This document shows, in pieces, positions 1-8,070 of a stretch of 52,570 bases of DNA. The stretch is from Pseudoruminococcus massiliensis. Its GTDB lineage: Bacteria; Bacillota; Clostridia; Oscillospirales; Acutalibacteraceae. A model generated the notes under the pieces. The model saw only the letters and a list, made by a program, of their open reading frames with translations, was not told the origin of the DNA and did no database searches. The stretch covers positions 1 through 52,570 of the forward strand of contig NZ_OLMR01000011.1 in assembly GCF_900291955.1 (NCBI RefSeq). Direction: 5' to 3'. The position numbers were made by a program, and so were the translations under genes. Every line of letters begins with the position of its first letter. The first letter of the stretch is position 1.

Positions 1-13
1 TATATATACCTTC

Positions 14-42
14 ATAATTTAATTCTCACTTTCTTTTATAAT
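14..42 (+). promoter_or_regulatory. Weak candidate promoter left of the inverted repeat
   Basis: A perfect -10 hexamer TATAAT lies at 37-42, but the hexamer 17 bases upstream (ATAATT, 14-19) is a poor -35. It sits about 32 bases before the left 53-bp repeat and could drive whichever gene lies rightward of that repeat. The surroundings are so AT-rich that a chance match is plausible, and the real promoter may lie before the window. Confidence 0.25.
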
Positions 43-74
43 AAGTTTATTTGTATTTTCTGTTTTAGATAATA

Positions 75-127
75 GATAACTAAGAATTATCTTTCCTTGA
101 TGGTTTAAATTAATTTGGAGGAAAAAT
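75..127 (+). repeat. 53-bp inverted repeat, left copy
   Basis: Identical over 53 bases to the reverse complement of 3472-3524. It begins GATAACTAAG and ends GGAGGAAAAAT, so the Shine-Dalgarno sequence and the first two bases of the ATG of the pyruvyl transferase gene are inside the repeat. The sequences diverge at both ends of the 53 bases, which fits a conserved recombination site rather than duplicated coding DNA. Confidence 0.95.
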
Positions 128-1157
128 GAAAAAAGTATTTTTACACACATATTCAGAGCAGAATTTAGGGGATGATATGTTTGTTAAATACATATGTGAT
201 AGATACCAACATGTTGAATTTTATATTGTTTGCAAAGCCCCTTTTAAAAGAGCCTTTCTAAATATTTCTAATTTAATTATTTTTTCAACTGATGATTTTT
301 TAAAAGATACTAATTTTGACCTACAAATATTTATCGGTGGTTCAATATTTATGCAGTCAAATAACAAAGGAGTATATAAAAAATACCATATTGACTGTAA
401 AAGAAGATTAGACAATATTCCAACATACATTATTGGTGCAAATTTTGGTCCATATAGTTCAAAATTATTTTTATTTTTATACAAATCATTTTTTAAAAAA
501 TCAGAACAAGTAGTATTTCGTGATGAATATTCTTATAGATTGTTTGACTTAAAAAACATGAATTGGGCACCTGATATTTTATTTAAATATCAATTACCAA
601 ATGTAATACACAAAAATGAAGTTGCAATTTCATGTATTAAAAAAAATAATCGTTCTGGATTAAGAAACTTTGATGAAGGTTTATATTTTAAAAAAATGTC
701 ATACATTGCCGAAGAATATGCTAAAAGAAATTACAGTATTAATTTAACTTGCTTTAGTAAAGTTCAAGAAGATGATGTTGCTGCCAAAATCATTTATAAT
801 CTGTTATCGCCTGCAACTAAATCGGTAACAGAGGTTTCCATTTATCAAGGTAATATAGATAGTTTTTTAAAAAATTTTTTATCTTCCTCTTATATTATTG
901 CAACTAGATTTCATTCGGCAATTTTAGGCTGGAATGCGGGAATTCCATTCTTTCCTGTATGTTATAACGATAAATTTAATAATGCTTTAGATTCATATGA
1001 CTTTAAAGGAAATATTATCAATATAGATAAATTAGATGAAGTGGATTTTTCTTTTATTGATTACAACAGGAAGTCGTTTTCTAATTCAAATATTAATTTT
1101 TTAAAAAGCAAAGCCAATAGTCATTTTTCAACAATTGACAAAATTCTAAAGGAGTAA
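126..1157 (+). CDS. Polysaccharide pyruvyl transferase family protein
   Basis: A 343-residue protein of the pyruvyl transferase family (CsaB/WcaK-like), which adds ketal-linked pyruvate to cell-surface glycans. The N-terminus HTYSEQNLGDD matches the family's GD-containing opening. IGGSIF and IIGANFGPY follow in the first half, then a VFRDEYSY segment, and near the C-terminus RFHSAILGWNAGIP, the conserved sugar-nucleotide-binding-like region. There is no signal peptide, so it is a cytoplasmic enzyme. The start is fixed by GGAGG inside the 53-bp repeat. It is followed after 5 bases by a glycosyltransferase gene, so both probably modify one surface polymer. As the first gene inside the invertible segment, its expression probably depends on orientation. 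The acceptor glycan is unknown. Confidence 0.8.
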   Translation: MKKVFLHTYSEQNLGDDMFVKYICDRYQHVEFYIVCKAPFKRAFLNISNLIIFSTDDFLKDTNFDLQIFIGGSIFMQSNNKGVYKKYHIDCKRRLDNIPTYIIGANFGPYSSKLFLFLYKSFFKKSEQVVFRDEYSYRLFDLKNMNWAPDILFKYQLPNVIHKNEVAISCIKKNNRSGLRNFDEGLYFKKMSYIAEEYAKRNYSINLTCFSKVQEDDVAAKIIYNLLSPATKSVTEVSIYQGNIDSFLKNFLSSSYIIATRFHSAILGWNAGIPFFPVCYNDKFNNALDSYDFKGNIINIDKLDEVDFSFIDYNRKSFSNSNINFLKSKANSHFSTIDKILKE

Positions 1158-1162
1158 ACAAA

Positions 1163-2116
1163 ATGTGTTCTGAGCTACTTTCAATTATTATCCCTGTGCA
1201 TAATACTGCCCAATACTTAAAAAGAACTTTAAATATATTAGAATGTCAGGTTTTTAGAAATTTTGAAATCATTATTATTAACGATAATTCGAGTGATGAT
1301 ACAGAAAAAATTGTTTTATCTTTTCAAAAAGAATATAACAATATAAAATATTACAAAAACAAAACTACAAAGGGCCCAGGTTTATCACGAAATTTCGGAT
1401 TGAAACATTCTAAAGGAAATTTTGTAACATTTCTTGATAGTGATGATTGGACAGATTTATGTACATATGACATAGCTATAGATATTATGCACAAAAACGC
1501 AAATTGCGATTTTGTTATATGGGGAATAAAAAAGGAGTATAACAATAAATATTCATCATATATTCGTACTGATTATAAAAACTATACTGTCATAAATCAA
1601 GAACTTGCTTTATCTTTGTTGTGTAATACGTATTCTTTGGATGTTACCATAAGTTCTTATTTAGGTAATAAAATGTTTCGCAAAAGTTTTTTAGACAATA
1701 ATGTAATCCTTTTTAAAGAGTCTCTTTTTGAAGATGTGGCATTTAGTTTTCAAACAATTGCTTACTCTAAAGAAATTATATTAATACCTAATTCTTACAC
1801 ACATTATTATCAACGAACACATTCAATAGTTCATTCCTTTAATAAAAATCATATTTACGATATGTTTAGCATACTTTCTTTCATTAAGGATATTGTTTAC
1901 ACAAAAAATTTGCATCTAAAAAAAGATTATAATTCATTAGTTGAAAAGTGTAGCAAAACATTATTTACAATGATGTATGAGAACATTGAAGAGATAAAAG
2001 AACTAAATAAATTGCTTTGTGTATATTTTAAATGTCTTTTTAAACTTTGCAGTTTAGAAGAAATACTTGGATATTTAGATGTAGAAAGAGTAAAAAATAT
2101 TCTATTGTATTTTTAA
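1163..2116 (+). CDS. Family 2 glycosyltransferase
   Basis: A 317-residue GT-A fold glycosyltransferase. The N-terminal LSIIIPVHNTAQYL and IIIINDNSSDDT segments are the nucleotide-sugar binding region, SRNFGLKHSKG is typical of the family, and FLDSDDW carries the DXD-type metal-binding aspartates. The C-terminal 150 residues are less conserved and contain no clear membrane helix. An AAAGGAG site lies before the ATG. It is coupled to the pyruvyl transferase gene upstream and overlaps the convergent TIR-like gene by 4 bases at its stop. A role in building a variable surface polysaccharide is likely; donor and acceptor sugars cannot be told from sequence. Confidence 0.85.
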   Translation: MCSELLSIIIPVHNTAQYLKRTLNILECQVFRNFEIIIINDNSSDDTEKIVLSFQKEYNNIKYYKNKTTKGPGLSRNFGLKHSKGNFVTFLDSDDWTDLCTYDIAIDIMHKNANCDFVIWGIKKEYNNKYSSYIRTDYKNYTVINQELALSLLCNTYSLDVTISSYLGNKMFRKSFLDNNVILFKESLFEDVAFSFQTIAYSKEIILIPNSYTHYYQRTHSIVHSFNKNHIYDMFSILSFIKDIVYTKNLHLKKDYNSLVEKCSKTLFTMMYENIEEIKELNKLLCVYFKCLFKLCSLEEILGYLDVERVKNILLYF

Positions 2117-3471
2117 TAGTTTTTGTTAGTAATATATTTTTCAAACGAAACATCAAAATATTTGATATATTCAACAGACAAATTTTTAATTGCGATACGA
2201 CTTTTTGTTAAAATAGAATTTGTAAAATCTTGTCCAGAAGCTAATATTCTGTTAATGTTCTTCGAAAGCCATTGCAAAATGATTTTCGGAGCATTGATAT
2301 CTGTACCGTTTCCTATTTTGCCCAATGCCACTATGATACTTTTACCAGCATACAAACTTGGTTCGTTAACAATAGCTGAACATAAATTTGGATATGCCAA
2401 AGTTAGTCGTTTTTCACCAATTATATCTGATAAATGTTCTCTAATATGAAAATCTGATTCTCTTAAAGCATTGCATAATGCTTCGTCAATTTTTTCTATT
2501 TTTGTATTGATAAGAAAAGATTCCAATTTATATCTATTTAAATCTATGGCTGATGATTTAGTGCGTTTGAAATAATTTATTATCCATGGTATTAGTATAT
2601 CAAGAAAATATTCTTGATTAGCTAGATATATAACAAGATCCGTTTTCCATTGACTCTTTAAATTTTCAGAAATATCTCTTTCTCTAATCAATTCATCTTT
2701 AATAAAACCTTGTATATACTCTTCACAAATAGAAGTTTCATTAACCGCCATCAAAGTTTCAGCAAATACCTTTATCATTATATCTATAAATCGATTATTT
2801 GAATCTATCTCTTGATATAATTCGCTGTTACATTTTTCTAAAATTTTTTCTTTTTGTGAACAAATCACCTCATTTTTCGTTAACAGATCGCTTAAGGTGC
2901 TGAAGTCATTATTAAATTTTTCTCTTATATACGAAATAAAATCATTTGTATTTTCAGTTATTGAAGAGATTATACCTTTTTCAAATAAAAAGTCTTGCAA
3001 ATCAAATATTGGACCATTTTTATTAATAAAGTCCCTTATATTTGAGCGTATCATTGAACTATTATTTATATTATATTCAACATATGTGAGGTGTGAGAGG
3101 TCAGATGCAGAATCATGAATAGACTCATTCAGCTTTGACTTTTCATCTATTAGTATCAAAACATTTTGAATGTCTTTAAAACAATGCGCTATACCAAGCT
3201 CATAAACAACATTGGGTCTATAATCAGTCAATATTACAATTAAGTATCGTGATTTTAAAATTTCCGTTATTACTTTGTTCATAAAAGGTTGAGAACCTAA
3301 TATTTCATCATCTCTAAAACAACTAATCCCTTTTTGCAAGAGTGTATCCTTAATAATTCCATACAATTTGTCATATTCTTCTGAAAATGGCATTAGGACA
3401 AAACAACGATCCTTATCAATAGGAATTTTGCTATTTCTAAATTGCTTGGGATAGATTGAACATAAGTCCAT
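2113..3471 (-). CDS. TIR/deoxyribosyltransferase-like protein with C-terminal helical repeats
   Basis: A 452-residue protein. Residues about 20-110 contain CFVLMPFSEEYDKLY, a central YLIVILTDY strand and NVVYELGIAHC. This pattern marks the TIR-like / nucleoside 2-deoxyribosyltransferase-like fold, in which the glutamate of YELG is the expected catalytic residue. Such domains often cleave NAD or nucleotides in anti-phage systems. The rest is a long helical region with HEAT-like repeats near the end, possibly a sensor or scaffold. No membrane segment is seen. The ATG follows the right copy of the 53-bp repeat, so it shares its whole leader and ribosome site with the pyruvyl transferase gene. 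In the present orientation it is read from the 3539-3567 promoter. A defence role is inference. Confidence 0.6.
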   Translation of the reverse strand: MDLCSIYPKQFRNSKIPIDKDRCFVLMPFSEEYDKLYGIIKDTLLQKGISCFRDDEILGSQPFMNKVITEILKSRYLIVILTDYRPNVVYELGIAHCFKDIQNVLILIDEKSKLNESIHDSASDLSHLTYVEYNINNSSMIRSNIRDFINKNGPIFDLQDFLFEKGIISSITENTNDFISYIREKFNNDFSTLSDLLTKNEVICSQKEKILEKCNSELYQEIDSNNRFIDIMIKVFAETLMAVNETSICEEYIQGFIKDELIRERDISENLKSQWKTDLVIYLANQEYFLDILIPWIINYFKRTKSSAIDLNRYKLESFLINTKIEKIDEALCNALRESDFHIREHLSDIIGEKRLTLAYPNLCSAIVNEPSLYAGKSIIVALGKIGNGTDINAPKIILQWLSKNINRILASGQDFTNSILTKSRIAIKNLSVEYIKYFDVSFEKYITNKNY

Positions 3472-3524
3472 ATTTTTCCTCCAAATTAATTTAAACCATC
3501 AAGGAAAGATAATTCTTAGTTATC
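3472..3524 (-). repeat. 53-bp inverted repeat, right copy
   Basis: Reverse complement of 75-127 without mismatch. It forms the 5' untranslated leader and ribosome site of the TIR-like gene and begins about 15 bases after the -10 box of the adjacent minus-strand promoter, so the promoter is outside and the translation signals are inside the candidate invertible segment. Confidence 0.95.
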
Positions 3525-3538
3525 CTCTTATTGTGAAC

Positions 3539-3567
3539 ATTATACCACATTTCGACACAAAATTTAA
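3539..3567 (-). promoter_or_regulatory. Promoter reading into the invertible segment
   Basis: On the minus strand a perfect TATAAT, preceded by TGTGG, is 17 bases downstream of TTAAAT. Transcription would start just before the right 53-bp repeat and proceed into whichever gene is next to it, at present the TIR-like gene. The -35 is imperfect; the TG-containing -10 may compensate. Confidence 0.55.
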
Positions 3568-3627
3568 CCCTTTTATCTAATTTTAACTATAGAAAATAGT
3601 AATGTATTTTTATGCAATATTACTAAT

Positions 3628-3676
3628 AATATAGTGTGTACATTTTGTTTACACTATATTTTAACCAAACTATATT
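3628..3676 (+). promoter_or_regulatory. Recombinase promoter overlapped by a 10-bp inverted repeat
   Basis: TTTACA (3648-3653), 17 bases, then TATATT (3671-3676) is a good sigma-A promoter for the recombinase gene that starts at 3749. A perfect inverted repeat AATATAGTGT (3628-3637) / ACACTATATT (3651-3660) with a 13-base gap overlaps the -35 box, so it may be an operator or recombinase-binding site controlling recombinase level. The stretch 3525-3748 contains no other gene. Confidence 0.5.
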
Positions 3677-3748
3677 TGTTAAATGCTCATTTTATAGACT
3701 TTTTTATCACTTGATTGCATAATTATCTTATTAAATTTAGGGAGCGTT

Positions 3749-4693
3749 ATGCAAATGGAAACACATTCAGGAAATTTTATTAAACTCACAGAAGAATATC
3801 TACATTTTTGTATTGCCAGAAAAAATCTAGATTATAAGACAATCAAGTCTTATTCGATAGATTTGAAACAGTATTCGGATTTTATATCTGACTTTTCGTT
3901 AACTTGGAACGATAAGAAATCTATTGAAAAATTCATTGAGTTTATGCATTCAAAGTTTAAGCCAAAAAGCATAAAACGGAAAATAGCCTCTTTAAAAGCC
4001 TTTTTTCATTATCTTGAAATTGAGGAAATCATTAAGGTAAATCCTTTTCATAAAATACAAATTAAATACAAAGAGCCTTTTATTCTTCCAAAAACTATAC
4101 CCCTGCAAACAATAGAGAGGATTATGAGTTATGCTTACTCGGAATATAAGAAACAATCCACATATTTTGCTCATAAAACTGCTTTACGAAATGTTCTTAT
4201 ATTAGAATTACTTTTTGCCACCGGTATGAGAATTTCTGAGCTTTGCACACTTACAACCGAGCAAATTAACTTCAATGATTACATAATTAAGATATACGGT
4301 AAAGGATCAAAAGAACGGTTGATTCAAATTTGCAATAAGAATGTTCAAAGACTTATGGACGAATATCGCAATGAATTTTATTTTAAACTTAACAATTACA
4401 ACTACTTCTTTATCAACAGGTTAAACAACAGACTTTCGGAACAATCTGTTCGCAATATGATTTCTAACTATGCTGAAAAAGCAAAAATTCAACTTCATAT
4501 CACGCCCCATATGTTTCGCCATTCTTTTGCAACCCTCCTGCTTGAAGAAGATGTTGATATTCGTTATATACAGCAAATGCTAGGTCACAGTTCAATAACT
4601 ACAACCCAGATTTATACTCATACAAGCATCAACAAACAAAAAGATATCCTTACAGTGAAACATCCAAGAAATAAAATTGATATTGGGATATAA
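3749..4693 (+). CDS. XerC/D-like tyrosine recombinase, probable invertase
   Basis: A 314-residue tyrosine recombinase. Residues about 10-95 form the SAM-like core-binding domain; the catalytic domain follows with R161 (GMRISEL), K185 (YGKGSKER), H254 and R257 (HMFRHSF), H280 (LGHSS) and the nucleophile Y289 (IYTH), so it is complete and presumably active. It strand-exchanges DNA through a 3'-phosphotyrosine intermediate. Its position beside one of two 53-bp inverted repeats makes inversion of 75-3524 the likely job, as for other clostridial and Bacteroidetes invertases located next to their substrate. It is not next to the ICE ends in an obvious way, and the ICE has its own serine recombinase. 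A GGGAG site precedes the ATG. Confidence 0.85.
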   Translation: MQMETHSGNFIKLTEEYLHFCIARKNLDYKTIKSYSIDLKQYSDFISDFSLTWNDKKSIEKFIEFMHSKFKPKSIKRKIASLKAFFHYLEIEEIIKVNPFHKIQIKYKEPFILPKTIPLQTIERIMSYAYSEYKKQSTYFAHKTALRNVLILELLFATGMRISELCTLTTEQINFNDYIIKIYGKGSKERLIQICNKNVQRLMDEYRNEFYFKLNNYNYFFINRLNNRLSEQSVRNMISNYAEKAKIQLHITPHMFRHSFATLLLEEDVDIRYIQQMLGHSSITTTQIYTHTSINKQKDILTVKHPRNKIDIGI

Positions 4694-4735
4694 AAAAGCC
4701 TTGCAAAAATCCACTTGCAAGGCAATTAGCTTTTT
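4692..4735. terminator. Bidirectional terminator between recombinase and BRO genes
   Basis: A 9-bp perfect stem GCCTTGCAA / TTGCAAGGC (4698-4706 / 4715-4723) is followed by a T-rich run on both strands (4730-4735 on plus, six As at 4692-4697 for minus). It lies directly after the stops of two convergent genes and serves both. Confidence 0.85.
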
Positions 4736-5603
4736 ATTCGTTTTTATCATATTCTGTATCTATCACATCCGATATCAGATTTGAAAAATCAACAGCATTT
4801 TTCGAAGTGATTACAGGTTTGCCCGTTCTTTCCTCAATATCTTTTCGTGCATTTCCGGCAACTTCGCCGCCCTCTTTTGCTACTTTTCTATTATCAACAA
4901 AAGTTTGTGGATTTTTCTCTTTAGAAATTTCCGTTGTAGTTGCTTCAGCCAACATATTAAGAACCAGCTCAAGAGTACTCATATTATCTCTTAAATTTTC
5001 TTTCGTCAAGCCTTTAAGGTTTTTATACTGACGCGTTGTCATCCCAGACCATGCTTTCGTAATTTCATCAGTCAGAATTGCATATTCCACACCCTGTTTC
5101 ACTCCACGAGAATCCCATTCATCAGTAAGTTCTTTTCGCACCTGAATAGCCTGAAGTCTTTGATTTATCCACTCTCGACTATACCCTTTTTTAAGATACG
5201 TTTCAAGGGCCCTTTCTATTGTAAGTTCGGGATCAATTGTTTCATCTATTCTTTCTCTGCCAACTTCTGCAAGCCACATTTTAAATGGTTCGGCTTTTGG
5301 AGATGGAATAGATTGGATTATTCTTAAGATTTGCTCTGTATTGGCAACATCTGTTTTATAATTTTTACCATCCTTAGGAGATGGCATTTTCAGTTGGTGA
5401 CAACTTGACACCAACTCACTACCTTCGTCTTTTAAACGCTGTTTTAGTTTATTCCAATATTTACGAGCAATATCGTAACTGGGTTGATCAGTTAACACCT
5501 GAACAATATCAACTATGGAAAAATACCAATCTTCTTCCGATTCATTCCATGCAGTACGAATTTTCTTATCTTCAAAAATTTGAATTTTATTTTCTTCACT
5601 CAT
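4734..5603 (-). CDS. BRO-N / DinD-type antirepressor-like protein
   Basis: A 289-residue protein with an N-terminal BRO-N domain: KKIRTAWNESEEDWYFSIVD, a DNA-binding module of phage antirepressors, then the long helical region seen in DinD-like proteins (DPELTIERALE, GVEYAILTDEI, KAWSGMTTRQYK). It ends with NRKVAKEGGEVAGNARKDIE, a conserved tail in this group. Relatives act as antirepressors or damage-induced regulators, often on mobile elements. It has its own terminator at the 3' end and stands alone between the two recombinase genes. Whether it is the outermost ICE gene or belongs to the host or a prophage remnant is not decided by the sequence. Confidence 0.75.
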   Translation of the reverse strand: MSEENKIQIFEDKKIRTAWNESEEDWYFSIVDIVQVLTDQPSYDIARKYWNKLKQRLKDEGSELVSSCHQLKMPSPKDGKNYKTDVANTEQILRIIQSIPSPKAEPFKMWLAEVGRERIDETIDPELTIERALETYLKKGYSREWINQRLQAIQVRKELTDEWDSRGVKQGVEYAILTDEITKAWSGMTTRQYKNLKGLTKENLRDNMSTLELVLNMLAEATTTEISKEKNPQTFVDNRKVAKEGGEVAGNARKDIEERTGKPVITSKNAVDFSNLISDVIDTEYDKNE

Positions 5604-5672
5604 ATATCTTCACCCATTTCAATACTAAAATTATTATAACAGACAAGATTTGTAAATTCAATTGATTAAGAT

Positions 5673-7235
5673 TTATTTAGATAAAAACTGCTCATAATTA
5701 AGATCAAACACTATCTCAAGTTCATAACCTCTTGCTACTCTGACCTCTTTTATAAGCTGACAGACTATCATTTTCTTTTGCTCCATTGTGGAGTTGTCAA
5801 ATTCATCTGCCCAGGTTCTGAATTGAGAGTAATAAAAATCAAGCTTACCCATCGCATTTTGCTGATTGGTAAGCTTGTACTTTATGTCACTTAATTCAAT
5901 TTCTTTTTTATGAAGAATATCATTGGTATTATCAATAGATGTTGACAGCATATCGGGAGTAAATCGGCTTTCTCCGAGAAGCGAGCGTCCTATTTCGGCA
6001 GATAGTTCAACTACCTGTCTTTTTAGTTTATCAATCTCTTTTTCAAGTTTCGTTTGCTTTCTCTTGTACTCAGATATTTCAGATTTGTAGCGTTTTTCAA
6101 GTGCAATATCCTTTGGTGTTGATTTGATTTTGGCGAGATAATCTTTCAGTGTTGCAAGCACTGCACCGTCAATTTTATGTGCTACATATGCAGATTGTCC
6201 GTCACAAGCACCTCTTTTCATAGCTTTATTTGTACAGATATACCGCTGTCTGCGGACTCTGTACTGACTTCCGTCTGCTCTGTCATATCTGTCGATATAG
6301 CTTGTTGATACCATCTTCTGACCACAGTGTGCACAGTAGATATTCCCTGATAACAGCGTACTACCCTTAGTGGTTCTTGCAATTTGCTTTTTTTCCTCAT
6401 TCTTTGATGAGCGCTGTTTCAGTATAAACTGTGCTTGGTCGAAGACATTTTCATCAATTATTTGAAGTTTTTCTATGTATGGCGACTCAACACCGCCTGA
6501 CACAAAATATCCGCAGTACAGTCTGTTTTTTAGAATACGATTAACCGTATTACACTGAAATTTGCTGTTGTTATGAGTTCTGATACCGTGACTGTTCAGA
6601 TAATCAGCCATTCTGTATGAGCCATAGCCTTCTTTCACCGTCATATCAAAAATTTTCTTAACTATAACAGCCTCATCGTCATCTACGACTATGTCCATAA
6701 GCTCTTTCCCTTTTTTATTGATTTCACCGCTTTTTATAAGTTTATATCCGAATGGTGCAACACCACCGGTAAATTTGCCATCCATCGTCATTTGGTTAAG
6801 GCGAGTTTTAACACGAGCTGATGTTTTCTGACTTTCACCGTTGGCTTGCCAAAATCGTATGTAATTCATAAGCTTGTCCACATGACTGTCCATACGCTGT
6901 TCTCCTTCGTTGACACTCCACACCTCTATGCCGTGCTTAATAAACCACTCGACAACAAATGGTGTTTCATCATCAATTCTGCCTATTCTGTCAAACATAA
7001 AGACAAGGAGCACATCAAATTCTTTATTCTCTGCGGCAGTTTTTAAATCTTGAATTGCATCTCTCTCCCTTGCTGAAACTTTAAATCCTGATACACCCTT
7101 CTCTTGAAATTCTTTCAGAATAGTCCAGCCGTTGCGTTCAGCAAATTCTCTGCAAGAGGTTTTCTGCATTGGAATATCGTCTTTATCTACCTGACCTTTT
7201 GTTGACACTCTGTACAAACAATATACTCTTTTCAT
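5673..7235 (-). CDS. Large serine recombinase (ICE integrase)
   Basis: A 520-residue large serine recombinase of the TndX/TnpX type that would catalyse excision and integration of the element. The N-terminal resolvase domain has the nucleophile S11 in YRVSTKGQ and the downstream LLVFMFDRIGR. The recombinase domain spans about residues 160-270. A zinc-ribbon with paired cysteines (YCAHCGQKM and CTNKAMKRGAC) follows, and then a coiled coil from about 375 to 450 that directs synapsis. All parts are present, so it should be functional. Its 3' end faces the 69-base gap 5604-5672, where one element end probably lies, but I could not match that gap to a core at the right side. The small gene upstream ends 90 bases before its start. 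Confidence 0.9.
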   Translation of the reverse strand: MKRVYCLYRVSTKGQVDKDDIPMQKTSCREFAERNGWTILKEFQEKGVSGFKVSARERDAIQDLKTAAENKEFDVLLVFMFDRIGRIDDETPFVVEWFIKHGIEVWSVNEGEQRMDSHVDKLMNYIRFWQANGESQKTSARVKTRLNQMTMDGKFTGGVAPFGYKLIKSGEINKKGKELMDIVVDDDEAVIVKKIFDMTVKEGYGSYRMADYLNSHGIRTHNNSKFQCNTVNRILKNRLYCGYFVSGGVESPYIEKLQIIDENVFDQAQFILKQRSSKNEEKKQIARTTKGSTLLSGNIYCAHCGQKMVSTSYIDRYDRADGSQYRVRRQRYICTNKAMKRGACDGQSAYVAHKIDGAVLATLKDYLAKIKSTPKDIALEKRYKSEISEYKRKQTKLEKEIDKLKRQVVELSAEIGRSLLGESRFTPDMLSTSIDNTNDILHKKEIELSDIKYKLTNQQNAMGKLDFYYSQFRTWADEFDNSTMEQKKMIVCQLIKEVRVARGYELEIVFDLNYEQFLSK

Positions 7236-7324
7236 CCTATCAACCTTTCATACGATTTTCGCAAACCAACAATACTACATATTTTTCATAATATCCAGCG
7301 AAATCAAAAATAAATCTAAGAAAA

Positions 7325-7528
7325 TCAGCAATTTATTTGTGCTTTCATTCTGTTTTCAAATGTATCTAAAAGATTTTCCAAAACATTTCTTTCAACCTGA
7401 TCATTTCGGTTGTTTATAAAATATATTGTAACCTTACAGTCATTTACAACAGATTCTATTTTATGTTCAAAATCTATTTCATTTGATGCTAAATCGTTAT
7501 TGTTCAAATTACAGCACTTACTTTTCAT
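7325..7528 (-). CDS. Small hypothetical ICE protein, 67 residues
   Basis: A 67-residue protein beginning MKSKCCNLNN, with a strand-rich middle (CKVTIYFIN) and a helical tail. I do not recognise a family. The chosen ATG is supported by a GAGGG site and by an 11-base overlap with the end of the small membrane protein gene upstream. A longer in-frame start at 7570 lies inside that gene and is unlikely. Position between the integrase and the DUF3789 gene suggests an element-maintenance protein or directionality factor, without direct support. Confidence 0.6.
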   Translation of the reverse strand: MKSKCCNLNNNDLASNEIDFEHKIESVVNDCKVTIYFINNRNDQVERNVLENLLDTFENRMKAQINC

Positions 7529-7637
7529 CTTTGCCCTCTTTCTTATTCTTATCTGCTTCTGATGCGACACTGCAAAGGCACATTACCGCTACTCCGATAA
7601 ACGCACCAAGAAACAAACCTATAATAAAACCTAACAT
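7518..7637 (-). CDS. DUF3789-like small membrane protein, 39 residues
   Basis: A 39-residue protein that opens MLGFIIGLFLGAFIGVAVMC, a single glycine-rich membrane helix, followed by LCSVASEADKNKKEGKDEK, a charged cytoplasmic tail. The sequence fits the DUF3789 family found in Tn916/Tn1549-superfamily elements, whose role is unknown. GGAGAG precedes the ATG at good distance. Its end overlaps the next gene, so both are translated from one message. It is the first reading frame after the hairpin-rich non-coding stretch. Confidence 0.75.
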   Translation of the reverse strand: MLGFIIGLFLGAFIGVAVMCLCSVASEADKNKKEGKDEK

Positions 7638-7664
7638 ATAAATCTCTCCATTCCATAATTTTAT

Positions 7665-8065
7665 TTTGTTACGCAGGCAACGGCTATGCACAGCACAACC
7701 GCTGCCTGCTGTTTATCAATCGTTTTGGATAGTTCTGTATTTCACACTATCCAATTGTCGCTATTTATCCTCGATTTCCTGCGACAAGGAACACATCAGA
7801 CAGTTGTGCATACAACTTCATTGGAATCTCACCACCCTGAGGATCTCCCAGAGCCGCCCTCGTATGTTGCGACGGTTTTATCACGCTCGACTTTCGACCG
7901 GACGGAAGTATCATTATCCCCTCTGCCTGTCATCGCCTTCTTTGTATTTGCCTTACAAAGTCAGAGTCCTAAAGTCCTTTTTAGGAGTTTGCTCTTGTAG
8001 CTTGTCCATTCCGAACAGCAGAAGGAAAGTATCTTATGTGCTGATATTCTGTTTTCAAGGTTCAC
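7665..8065 (-). ncRNA. Hairpin-rich stretch, candidate structured RNA
   Basis: No credible gene lies between the DUF3789 start and the sigma-like gene end. The stretch is richer in G+C than its neighbours and holds a series of hairpins: 7673-7709 (GCAGGC/GCCTGC), 7725-7754 (9-bp TTGGATAGT/ACTATCCAA), 7755-7787 (TTGTCGC/GCGACAA, directly abutting the previous one), 7940-7960 (CTTTGTA/TACAAAG) and 7967-7986 (TCCTAAA/TTTAGGA). Density of perfect stems and absence of coding suggest a structured RNA or long leader, probably on the minus strand upstream of the DUF3789 gene. Strand and limits are guesses, and I cannot assign a known RNA family. Confidence 0.4.
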
Positions 8066-8070
8066 AGAGG

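Larger units (their letters stand above)
75..3524. other. Candidate invertible gene cassette (phase-variable)
   Basis: The segment is bounded by two perfect 53-bp inverted repeats, 75-127 and 3472-3524. Each repeat ends in a ribosome site and runs straight into a start codon pointing inward. Inside are two plus-strand glycan genes and one minus-strand TIR-like gene, meeting tail to tail with a 4-bp overlap. A promoter (3539-3567) lies immediately outside the right repeat and a tyrosine recombinase gene begins 225 bases beyond it. Inversion would exchange which genes are read from the outside promoters. The layout is seen directly; inversion is inferred from known recombinase-driven phase-variable loci. 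Confidence 0.65.

Noticed and set aside
3749-4693. Tyrosine recombinase as the ICE integrase
   Set aside because: The element has a complete large serine recombinase, while this gene is adjacent to the inverted repeats, so inversion is the simpler role. It is not excluded.
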